Positions 51,326 to 60,116 of a DNA stretch of 64,000 nt are shown here, in pieces. The notes under the pieces were generated by a model. The model was not told the DNA's origin and ran no database searches. It saw only the letters and a list, made by a program, of their open reading frames with translations. Positions within the stretch are counted from its first letter, which is position 1. Each line of letters opens with the position of its first letter. The DNA lies in assembly GCA_965178125.1 (NCBI GenBank), contig OZ237776.1, positions 372,001 through 436,000 on the forward strand, in the 5' to 3' direction. The DNA is from Bilabrum cf. latius. Its lineage: Eukaryota > Bigyra: Bicosoecida > Bigyra > Bicosoecida. A program made the translations under genes and the position numbers.

Positions 51326-51918
51326 CGCAGCAAGATTCCAGGCAACAATTCAGTGAGCACTCGTCGTTGTATTGCGCACAGCTTTGATTTTAGCGCCAGA
51401 CAAGACAGTTTAGGCGCGAGCGTCGAGAGTCGAGCTTGTTGAACCGCTCTTCGATATACTAAAAGTACACGGTACCTCAAGCTCCGATTTGCGTGTCGAC
51501 CAGGATCGGGGCGGTGTACGTATCGATTTCCGATTGAATCGCTATGTAAGTTGTGTATATGTACCTTCACAGTCGTCCGATCTCCATAAGAGTAGGGTTT
51601 GGGTTTGCTATGGAGTTACATGAAGGGACGATCATTTGTTGCTTGTAATTTGAGCCCATGCAAGCTCCATTATCGCAAGTTTGTAGTAACTTTGCCCAAA
51701 TAATGATTTATTGTCATTGATTCATGGTACAATTGCCATCACTTGCGCCGTTCATGGTCATTGGACCGGCATACAAGCAAGTCTAGCTTGGTCCCGGGGA
51801 TGCACCGAGCCGATATGGACCTCAATGAGGTCAATGGCCAATTCGATGCTTTCTATTGTTACATAGAATATAAACAATACATTCTACCGCAGTCTAGATT
51901 TGCCACTCTGCCAGTGCA
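51326..51918. promoter_or_regulatory. Divergent promoter region, myosin and pseudokinase genes
   Basis: 593 bp, AT-rich, between the myosin ATG (minus) and the pseudokinase ATG (plus). Both genes start away from it, so it must hold both promoters and 5' leaders. I see no TATA box that I would defend. In-frame stops precede both chosen starts. Confidence 0.5.
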
Positions 51919-53388
51919 ATGCAATCTGGACAGCAGCATGAGGCGAGGCAATCTTCATCGGAGACCGCACAACCCTCGGCTGGGCAGTCTGGGGCAGCTG
52001 GTGTGCCTGCTCAGTAGGTAATGGCACCGGGAGCTGGTTTGAATACGCGCGGTTCTGCTTCGGACGCAGGGCAGGTGGCCGACCCAGCACAAGCCCCTGG
52101 CCCCGCCCCAGCGCCGGCGGCAGCCTCGACATCGACCCCTGCTCCAGCCCCTGCTCCTGTTCCTGCTCCAGTCCCCGCTCCGATGGACCCCGTGGAAGAG
52201 TCCCTCACTCGTGGGGTGCTCACGGACTCGGCCCTCAGGCAAAAGTACGAGAGGTTCGTGCTGGAGGAGCCGGAGCCGGGGTCCGAGTCGGGGGCGGGGG
52301 AGGGATCGGGGGCTGCCGCGGGGGGGAGCGCGGGTGACCCCAGCAAGCCCAGTGGCAGTGGCACAGGCACAGGCGGGCCAGAGGAAGGCGCCACGCCGGG
52401 CCGCACCGTGCACAGAGCCCTTGACAGGGACGAAGGCGTGGAGGTCTCGTTGCATTTCGTGCAGAAAGCGGTGCCCGGGGCGGGGAGTGGGATGGGCGGG
52501 ACGTCGGGCAGCGAGGGGAATGGCGAGGCCATAGATCTCGTGGGAAGGCTGCGGCCGCATCTTGTGAGACACGAGCGGATCCTCAGCATCGTGGACGCGT
52601 GGGAGGAGAGAGACAGGTATGTGTACGTGACCGAGACCGTGACTTCGGGCACGCTGCAGAGGTGAGACAAGAATAGAAGCAGACGAAGGCGACGGGGAGC
52701 CCAACCGTTAACCGTCACCCATCAGCGACCCCATTGTCTCTCGATTTCCACTCGCCCCTTCCCTTCCCTTCTCGCCTCCACTCCACCGCTCCACCTCGCA
52801 GCTACGTGAAGCGAGTGGGTGACAGCATGAAGATCCGTGTGGTCCGCAAGTGGTCCAAGCAGATTCTGGAAGGCCTCGCCCACATGCACAGCCTCAACCC
52901 GCCCAAGGCCCACGGCGACCTGCGCCTGTCTAACATGTACATCCACGGCGAGAGCGGAGATGTGCTCATCGGGTCTTTCTGTCTCACCGACCAGCAGTCT
53001 GCCTCCGGGTCACCAACGGACGTGGGGCGCTTCGTGGCCCCTGAAGGGAGCGGGACACCAGCGGCAGACATCTACGCGTTCGGGCTGTGCCTGCTGCAGA
53101 TGACAACATCGGAGCTGCCCTGCTGGACTGGAGACAAGGAGGATTTCACCGCGATGCAGGCCAGCAAGAGGGCGGGCAAGCTGCCTCTTTAGCTGGAGGA
53201 GTTCGAGATCAAGGCCAACATCGTGGGGCTGGTGACTGCCTGCCTGAGGGTGGACCCGGCGCAGAGACCCACAGCGAGACAGCTGCTGGACTCAGACCCG
53301 TTCCTAAACAAGAAGAAAGACAAGAGCGGGGCGGCACCGGCACCAGCACCAGCACCAGCACCAGCACCAGCACCAGCTCCAGCACCAG

Positions 53389-53425
<37 letters not shown>

Positions 53426-55115
53426 ACCAGCACCAGCACCAGCACCAGCTCCAGCACCAGCACCAGCACCAGCACCAGCACCAGCACCGGCACCAGCTCC
53501 AGCACCAGCACCAGCACCAGCGCCAGCTCCAGCACCAGCCCCAACACCAGCACAGCCACAGCCACAGACCCATGGCCAGGCCGGTGGCAGGCCCTCGATC
53601 GACACGCAAGCGGCGCAGGTGCATCCCCAGCCGAGCCCGCCGCGCTCTGTTCCCGGCCACACCGGCCCTGGGACTAGGACGGGGCAGGCAGGCTCCAACG
53701 GCGGCCAGGGAACAACGGTCGGTCAGGGAACAACGGCTGTGCAGGGCCACAGGCATGGGCAGGGCTCTGGGCATGGACACGGGCACGGGCATGGGCACAG
53801 GGTGGGGCAGCAAGTGATGCCGCGGCCCCCGGGCCCTCAGTGGGGCCTCCCTCGGCTGCAGGGGATCACCTTCGAGAATTTCACGTTCAAGAGGACCCGC
53901 GTGAACGTGCAGATGAGCATGTTTTTCTATGCGGGGACTGCCGCGGGGGCGAGCAAGCCATCTGCCGGTGGTACCCAGGGCCAGGGGCAGGGGCAGGGGC
54001 AGGGGCAAGGATAGATCAGTTACCGCTCCGTCAAGTTTCACTTGACTCGCGGGGGGGCGGGCACGGGTACGGGTACCGCAGGGTCGGGCGGGGCTGGTGC
54101 CGCGGGCGGCGAGGGAGCAGGGAAGTACAAAGACAGCAGCAGGGACAGGGACAGGGACACGGATAGGGATGGAGACAGCCCTGAGAAAATCGCCACGGAA
54201 CTCGTGCATTGGGGGCTCCTGCATCCACTGGACCACGGCACATGCGCCCGCTGGTTGCAGCTGGGCCTGGGCCAGATCCGGCACCAGCCCCACGCCTTCA
54301 CGCGCCCCATGCTGGACCGGCTGTACGAGGGGGGCATCCTCAGCGCGCCTGAAGAGGACGCGGCGGCGGTGGGCGTGGATCCGCACCTCGCGGGGATGGC
54401 GCGCATGCCAGAGCAGCTGCGGAACCGGGCGGTCGGCGCGGCGCCTCCCGCGGTCGCGGCTGCGCTCGGCATCACCGTCCCACCCGAGCTGCCTCCCAGG
54501 GCGGCGCAGGGGCCTCAAACCGGAACTGCTGTCACCGGCCCACTGGCAAGTGGTGCTGGCGGGGCTGGAGCCTCTGCTGGTCCTGGTACCGTCACTGTGC
54601 CATCTGCCCAGCCGGGCCAGGGGCAGGGGCAGGGGCAGGGGCAGGGGCAGGGGCAGGGGCAGGGGCAGGGGCAGGGGCAGGGGCAGGGGCAGGGGCAGGG
54701 GCAGGGGCAGGGGCAGGGGCAGGGGCAGGGGCAGGGGCAGGGGCAGGGGCAGGGGCAGGGGCAGGGGCAGGGGGTCCATGGCAGGCAGCCGAGCACAATG
54801 GCGCACCCCGTGGTGCGGTCAGGCAGTGTGACGAGTGTGTCGGCGGCGGCTCCGAGTCCGGGGCAGGGGCTGCACAGGCCGCTCGCCTCCGATGCTGGGT
54901 ATGGCATGGGCTAGGGGCAGGGGTAGAGTTAGAGTCAGGGGTAGGGGCACAGGCAGAGCTAGAGCCAGGCCCAGACTCAGGGCCACGGGCAGGGGTAGAC
55001 CCAGGGGCAGGAGTCTGGCTTGGAGCGCACGGTTAGCGGAGCCATGCAGCCACAGCCGTATCCTGGCACGGAGCCGTAGATCCAGAGAGGTGCCGCGGGA
55101 CAGGGCAGGGGTTGA
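51919..55115 (+). CDS. NRBP/WNK-like pseudokinase with large Gly-Gln and Pro-Ala repeats
   Basis: Join 51919-52661 and 52802-55115, 1018 residues, TGA stop; an in-frame TAA lies upstream of the first ATG. The kinase-like part runs RYVYVTETVTSGTLQ, WSKQILEGLAHMH, HGDLRLSNMYI, VLIGSFCL, RFVAPEGS, DIYAFGLCLLQMTTSE and DPAQRPTARQLLDSDPFL. HGDL replaces HRDL, and the DFG position is GSF, so the magnesium Asp is missing; this is the NRBP signature rather than active WNK. A later segment (ISYRSVKFHL, then SPEKIATELVHWGLL) resembles the OSR1/WNK CCT-type peptide-binding domain. Pro-Ala and Gly-Gln hexamer arrays fill the linkers. TAG at 53190 lies inside the kinase fold and ten occur overall. Probably a cytosolic scaffold; partners unknown. 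Confidence 0.85.
52662..52801 (+). other. Intron of pseudokinase gene
   Basis: 140 bp, gtgaga...ctcgcag with a pyrimidine-rich end. Splicing joins TSGTLQ to SYVKRVGDSMKIRV, restoring the continuous WNK/NRBP alignment between the hinge and helix E. Unspliced reading hits TGA at once. Confidence 0.88.
53332..53561 (+). repeat. GCACCA hexamer minisatellite coding (Pro-Ala)n
   Basis: About 38 copies of a six-base unit (gcaccag / gctccag variants) within the pseudokinase, giving alternating Pro and Ala. The same hexamer in the other strand codes (Ala-Gly)n in the carrier gene near 57700-57760. Confidence 0.95.
54616..54773 (+). repeat. GGGGCA hexamer minisatellite coding (Gly-Gln)n
   Basis: About 26 near-perfect copies of cagggg in the pseudokinase, giving (Gln-Gly)n. 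Length polymorphism between individuals is likely. Confidence 0.95.
54912..55060 (+). repeat. Degenerate Gly-Gln repeat with CAG and TAG interchanged
   Basis: Downstream of the perfect array the units become tagggg, cagggg, tagagt, cagagc and so on, with seven TAGs to 55068 in the positions where neighbouring units have CAG. Single C-to-T changes explain them. This is strong internal evidence that TAG is tolerated as Gln. Confidence 0.9.
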
Positions 55116-55395
55116 GCACGCGCCCGCGCGCTTGCCACTGGTCGCTTTGCTTCGCGTTGTTTGGCCCAGTCGTGCATGTAGTAGCATGACTTTTTATGTT
55201 CTGGTCCTTTTAACACGCCTCTGGTCGCTCGTCGCTTCTTCGTTGGTTCCCTCGCAATGACGAGTGTCAGCGGCTCAGCGACAGAATTGGCTTTGTGTCG
55301 GTAAAGCGTTTCACTCACGAGCGCAGTTGTGTCAAAACTTTGCAAAGTTTGATACTCAAGGCTTGGTTGTGGTATCGGCAGGCACTCAAGCGGTA
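55116..55395. other. Intergenic between pseudokinase and membrane-protein genes
   Basis: 280 bp. Holds the 3' end of the pseudokinase gene and the promoter of the next plus-strand gene. In the downstream frame a TGA at 55258 precedes the chosen ATG. No element recognised. Confidence 0.4.
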
Positions 55396-56505
55396 ATGAG
55401 CTTTTCATCGTCACCACAATCTCAGGGGAGCGGTGCATTGAGCTCCCTGCCGAAGAGGCCGTTCTGGAGAACCGAGCGAATCCAATGGGCCGCAATGTCT
55501 GCAGCTGCAGTCGCTACCGGGGGCTTTATCTGGTGGTACCTTGGTGGCTGGGAAGGAAACCCCCTTGCAAAGCACGCGAGGTTACTTCTAGACACAGTCG
55601 ATGCCAACGCCACGAACTGTGAAAAGAGGCTTTTAGAGATTCTGGAGGACGTTAAGACGATTGCAAAGGCCACGAAACGTATGGCTGATCTCTCGGATGG
55701 AGTCGAGGATCCCGACCCGGAAGAGTGGGAGGCTCGCAAGAAGGTCTTGGAGGCACTGGTAGCGCAGCGCCGGTTACCACCGACAGAGCTCTCGCGCCGC
55801 ACCGTCACGGAAGAGTCTGCAGTAGTAGTATCCAAGGCGGCAGAAATTACCGGAAAATCGCTGCAGGCTCTGAAAGTAGTGCTGGAGGAGCAGCAGAAAG
55901 CCCTGGACAGGCTGGCAGGCAAGATGGCGTACGAGGGCGCTCGTGCCCGCGTGACAGCGGCCAACAGCAAGAAAACGGATTCCAAGTCAAGCAAAACTGA
56001 CGCAAAAACATCTGGCGCTGGCGAAGATGACGCCCCGGCGAGGGACCCATCCCTGGACGTCGTGCCTGCCTGGATCGTGGCCAGGCGCAAGGAGGTGAGC
56101 GCCCGCGTGGCTGCTCTCCTGGACGCCAGGCCCAAGGGGCAGCAGTACAGGAAAGTAGGCGCCGCGCAGGGGACCGCGGCGGGGTCCTCTGACGTGGGCG
56201 CGGGTCATGAGATGCGCTCTGTGGCGCAGGCGCAGGTGGTGATGGCCCAGTCCATGCGTGACTTCAGGAGGGGCCTTCCCTCCAGGCCGCAGGCGCCGTC
56301 GCAGGGGAGAGTCGCTGGGGGCATGGCGGGGGGCAGACTGGGCGGCGTGAGGCTCGGTGGTGGTGGTGGAGGAGGAGGGGGAGGGGGAGGGCAGCAGCTG
56401 CTGCAGCCCGCTGGAACTGGACCTCTTGCGGCAGCGGGAGGGTCAGGAGGGCCAGCTCCGCCGAAGCTGGCCAGGGAACAGAGCCAGGCACCGTACCACC
56501 AGTGA
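55396..56505 (+). CDS. Unrecognised single-pass membrane protein with coiled coil
   Basis: 369 residues, ATG 55396 (first Met after TGA 55258), stop TGA. A basic N terminus (LPKRPFWRTERIQW) precedes one hydrophobic segment, AAMSAAAVATGGFIWWYLGG, at about residues 34-53. A helical, Lys/Glu-rich middle follows (LLEILEDVKTIAKATKRM, ALKVVLEEQQKALDRLAGKM), then a Ser/Lys linker and a Gly-rich tail with a 12-Gly run. No TAG codon is used. The short N terminus and Trp-rich helix end would suit a mitochondrial or ER tail-out anchor, but no family is recognised. It converges with the carrier gene, 176 bp apart. Confidence 0.7.
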   Translation: MSFSSSPQSQGSGALSSLPKRPFWRTERIQWAAMSAAAVATGGFIWWYLGGWEGNPLAKHARLLLDTVDANATNCEKRLLEILEDVKTIAKATKRMADLSDGVEDPDPEEWEARKKVLEALVAQRRLPPTELSRRTVTEESAVVVSKAAEITGKSLQALKVVLEEQQKALDRLAGKMAYEGARARVTAANSKKTDSKSSKTDAKTSGAGEDDAPARDPSLDVVPAWIVARRKEVSARVAALLDARPKGQQYRKVGAAQGTAAGSSDVGAGHEMRSVAQAQVVMAQSMRDFRRGLPSRPQAPSQGRVAGGMAGGRLGGVRLGGGGGGGGGGGGQQLLQPAGTGPLAAAGGSGGPAPPKLAREQSQAPYHQ

Positions 56506-56681
56506 TTCTGATGGATGGACTGGATAAGGGGTTCGGGGGGTGTTGGCGGTGCGGTGGATGGATTGCCGTGTGGTGGTGAACAGCAAACTAGTGTACCAAT
56601 GGACACAACTCATCATTGAGACCAGCAATTATCAATACCAGTTGCTGGCAAGATTCTTTTCAATGCTCAGCTGCAGTATCA

Positions 56682-57947
56682 TCACTGCCTCCTCCGACCA
56701 GCACCCCTCTCTCCACTCTGTTCCCTGCCCCACGCCCGCAGCGCATCATGCACCCCGAACGCAACCGCACTCCCCACGCCGGACTTGATGGCACTAGGAA
56801 ATACACCGCGGAAAAAAGCCGCCGTGCCGCCGTGTCTCCACAGCCACCGTGCGCAATGCGCGGCGCCGCGGAACTTGCGGAACTTCCCCGCCCCCGCCCC
56901 CTCGCCGCTCCCGCTGGAGTGGGGGTGCCCCGGCCCAACCCCAACCCCGTGGTGCCCTGCCACCTGCAGCTGCCTGCGGACCGTGTCTAGAGGAAACACG
57001 GCCACTTTGGCCAGTACACCCGCGCTCCAACCGGCCAAAGTGGACACCCATGCAGTGTGGGCCACTGTAGACCCGCCAGGGGCCGCACCGGTCCTTGCGG
57101 ATGCAGACCCTGGGGCAGTAGTTGCGGTTGCCTGATCCCCCCCCCCTGTACTTCCCCCATCAAGCACCCCCGCAAGCAGCCCCTTGATCCCGAAGAGCGC
57201 CCCCACCTGGGGGGCAACCGCCACGGCAGCCACGCCCGCCCCCCGCCACATGAGCTGCGGCTTGCCCTGGGCCACGCACACGTCCCATGCGGCACCCACC
57301 CCGCTCGTGTATCGCATGCTCCCTTGCTGCCCCGCTAGCAAGGTGCGCGCCCAGTCAAATGGGTAGGTGGCCACGGTCGCGCCCGCGCTGGCAGCAGCAC
57401 CCGCGATGGTGTCCACCCCCGCATCCCCGAGGGCGACCCGACCCCCCCTACTGTCCCCATCACCTCTGGGGGTTTTCCCTCCCCACAGCACCCCCCGCAT
57501 GCCCCTTTGTACGGCCTCGAACAGCGGAAACTGCACCGCCATGTAGCTCGAATACAGGCCCATCCCCGCGAGGTTGCCACGCCAGAAGGCACCCGGCCCC
57601 CCCTCCGCCCATAGGGCGCGGGCCACGCCCCGCATGGTCAGGTGCTGGCGGGGCTGGATCGCACGTGAAGCAGTAGAGGCCAGTGCCGAACCAGAAGCAG
57701 AACGAGCACTAGCACCAGCACCAGCATCAGCACCAGCACCGGCGCCGGCGCCGGCAGCCGCCGCTGCCAGCTGCATGCGTATCTTGAGAATGTCCAGCGG
57801 GGCCGTGGCCAGGCGGGAGGCAACTCCTGCCGCGGCTCCTGCCGCCGCGGACGTGGCCGAGTCTCTCGTACTGGGCTTGTTAGATGTTTTAGAGTTACCG
57901 CGTTTCTAACCCGTGTCCGTGTCCGCAGCACGGCTCGATCCTGTCAT
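56682..57947 (-). CDS. SLC25-family mitochondrial carrier, closest to thiamine-pyrophosphate carriers
   Basis: 421 residues, ATG 57947-57945, stop TGA. Three carrier repeats with signatures TAPLDILKIRMQL, TYPFDWARTLLAGQ and VFPLDTVRRQLQVAG (PxDxxxxxxQ), each followed by the second-helix motif: GPGAFWRGNLAG in repeat 1 and TAAFFRGVFPS in repeat 3. Spacing gives the usual six helices. PLDILKIRMQL and FPLDTVRRQLQV are most like TPC1/SLC25A19, but substrate cannot be fixed by eye. Family role: inner mitochondrial membrane exchange. Longer than the usual 300 residues because of Ala-Gly and Gly-Ser linkers. One TAG lies in the N-terminal leader. The ATG overlaps the upstream gene's TGA as ATGA. Confidence 0.9.
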
Positions 57948-58351
57948 TGCGCTTGCTTTGGCTTTCGTCTCTTGCGCACGCCAGCAGCGGAGTCTCCAGC
58001 AGATAGATGGTCACTGCCTGATGCAGCGCTCTGTTGCTTTAATTCTTGTCTAGCTTCTTCTCTAGCGGCTATTCTCTAAGCCTCCAACCAGGCCTTTCGT
58101 TCCGCGGGCGAGAAGCTAGCCAGCAACTTGGCCTCAGCGGCTTCGCGATCTGTTCGTTGCGGCGGCCAGAAGCACCACTACGGAAGAACAATGCACGCAA
58201 GCACGCAAATAGCCGTAGCAGCAGATATAACCGTGTCGTCCTCCCACCAGCGCCACTCCTTTGCTTGCACTTGGTCCAGTGGTGCGGCGCCGGAGCTTAA
58301 TCCAGCAGGTGGCGTTGGAGCGACGTTTGCGTCTGCCGCAGCTGCAAGCAT
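57944..58351 (-). CDS. Small single-pass membrane protein, unrecognised
   Basis: 135 residues, ATG 58351 with an in-frame TGA eight codons upstream, stop TGA 57946-57944. One hydrophobic segment, VISAATAICVLACIVLP, near residues 41-57 follows an acidic WRWWEDD stretch. A charged helix follows (ERKAWLEA-TAG-RIAAREEARQELK), then a basic end KRRKPKQAQ. Two TAGs. Signs that it is real: open frame, membrane plus helix layout, natural composition and head-to-tail contact with the carrier. Its stop shares bases with the carrier ATG, so the two may be on one transcript. No family recognised. An upstream exon is possible, because an acceptor-like tgcttgcag overlaps the start. Confidence 0.65.
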
Positions 58352-58694
58352 ACAGTACCTAACGATCCCAGATCAGCCGCTGGGACTCCGTGGATACAAT
58401 AGGCCAGCATTCGTGTGCAAAATTTGGAGCCTGGCGAACGTTCGACAGCAGAGGAGCACACGAAAACTCTACAGGACAGTCACGGCTGTTCCGGAATGTC
58501 GAGTGCTTCATCGGATGATAGATATGTGGTTGTACCAGGAGACACGATCACCTCGGAGACTGGGTTTATGCAGTGAGTCGCATGTGCGCTAGAAATCGCT
58601 AGTGAAGGTACACTCCGAATAGAAGAATGCCGTCAATCCCGACCATTGTACGTCTTGTTGTTGAAATTAAGATTGAATCTGTAATATTCTCCGT
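58352..58694. promoter_or_regulatory. Divergent promoter region, small membrane protein and RRP4
   Basis: 343 bp between divergent starts, so it should hold both promoters. An open plus-strand frame crosses it (58128-58592) but looks random and is antisense to the small gene, so I do not call it. Confidence 0.45.
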
Positions 58695-59546
58695 ATGAAG
58701 CATCGCAGGGGCTAGGGCGTATTCCAACGGCGGACGGGAAAGCCTTCTGGTGCCAGCTCCGGCGCAGCCAGCGCGTCGGCCACCGTGGGGTCTGCAGTTC
58801 CCGAGCTATCGGCAGCCGACCTCGGGGCGCGTGGTATGTCATCATCTAGTGGAGAACTGGCTGCAAGCGTCTCTGGCGCGGTGGAGCGCGTGAACCAGCT
58901 GGTCCGCGTGCGCGCCGCCCGCTCTAGGTATGCCCCAGAGGCGGGCGACGTGCTGGTGGGCCGTGTGCAGGGCGTGGGTGCCAAGGCCTGGCGAGTGGAC
59001 GTGGGGGCCAGGCAGCTGGGCGTGCTCACCCTGGGCGGCGTACTGCTGACGGACGGCGCGCAGAGGACTAGGACAGCAGCGGATTCGCTGGGGATGCGGT
59101 CTCTGCTCCCCGAGGGCGCTCTGGTGGCATGCGACGTCTAGCAGGTTGCAACCGACGGGGCACCCATGCTGCACACCCGGTCCCAGCAGTTCGGCAGGTT
59201 GGACGCCGGCTGCGTGGTGAGGGTGGGCGCGGAGTGCGTGCCCCCACAACCCAGGCACATCGTCCCGCAGCTGCCGAGTCCCCTCGGGCTGGTGGCAGCA
59301 GTGCTCGGCAGGAACGGGGCGGTGTGGCTGGGGCCCTCTGTGAGCGATGCGGAGGTGGCTGATTGGTTCCGCTCGGGCGCGGCGCCGGAGGCCAGCCGCG
59401 GGTCGAAGGACCCCTCGGGTCCGGGCAGGTTGCGGGCCGCCGCGGTGGAGGAGAGGGGCGGTGTGACGAGTGCGATGGGGCCGGGGGCGGGGCGCGCAGG
59501 TGCTTCTGCGTCGGATAGGGATGGTACGGGGCGGGACCAGACCGCG

Positions 59547-59579
<33 letters not shown>

Positions 59580-59969
59580 CGGGGCCGCACTGCGACCGGC
59601 CCGGCGGACTTGCACGCGAGCAGGAGGCGGCTGCTGTCCGTGATGCCGGTGGGCCCGCTGGCGCGTCGATAGATCGCCATGGCCCGGGCCTGCTGCCTGC
59701 TGCTGGGCAAGGCGAGGCGGGCGGTGACACCCGCCGGTGTGTCTGCGCTGGCCGGGGCGGCGCTGCGGATGGGCGTGTCGCCGCTGGGGCTGAGTGACCC
59801 GGGGACGGGCAAGGCAGCCATGGCACTCGCAGATGGAGGCGGGGCAAGAGGGGATGTGCCTGGGGGCAGCGGCAGTAGTATTGAGGAGGGCAGTGGTAGC
59901 AAGCAGGAGGATGCCTCACTAGCCAGGAGAAGAGCGGAGCAGCTCAGGGCGCTGGCGGCCGGCTCTTGA
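58695..59969 (+). CDS. RRP4: RNA exosome subunit RRP4 (EXOSC2-like)
   Basis: 424 residues, ATG 58695, stop TGA. The S1-type barrel starts EAGDVLVGRVQGVGAKAWRV, followed by MRSLLPEGALVACDV-TAG-QV and MLHTRSQQFGRL. The KH part begins with the RRP4 GxNG motif as LGRNGAVWLGP. Known role: cap subunit that binds RNA over the 3'-5' exosome ring in nucleus and cytoplasm. At TAG 59139 the human and yeast proteins have Gln (EVQ), as I recall those sequences. Two more TAGs are in the N-terminal extension and before the last helix. The KH domain carries a Ser/Gly-rich insert of about 100 residues with a polySer run, and there is a Gly-rich tail, so it is longer than the usual 290 residues. Confidence 0.9.
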
Positions 59970-60116
59970 CACCCGATTAGCCTTGTATGTATCATAGTTT
60001 TCTGTACAGACGAAGCGAGAAACAAGAAGCACGCGTAGACGGCTAAGTTCATTTTCAATGGTGCTCAGACCACGACCCACGAACATTTGAGATTTCGAAT
60101 CGCTTTCTCGCCGCAG

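Noticed and set aside
51743-52021. 92-codon plus-strand frame before the pseudokinase
   Set aside because: It ends in TAA overlapping the kinase N-terminal region in another frame and lacks any domain-like sequence.
54616-54773. CRISPR-like or phage-like repeat array
   Set aside because: It is a six-base tandem repeat with no spacers, inside a eukaryotic coding sequence.
53304-54806. 500-codon minus-strand open frame across the pseudokinase
   Set aside because: It is made of Leu-Pro and Trp-Cys dipeptide runs that are simply the complement of the hexamer arrays.
58128-58592. 154-codon plus-strand frame upstream of RRP4
   Set aside because: It is antisense to the small membrane-protein gene and of random composition. 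The minus strand has a membrane helix and an ordered charged helix.
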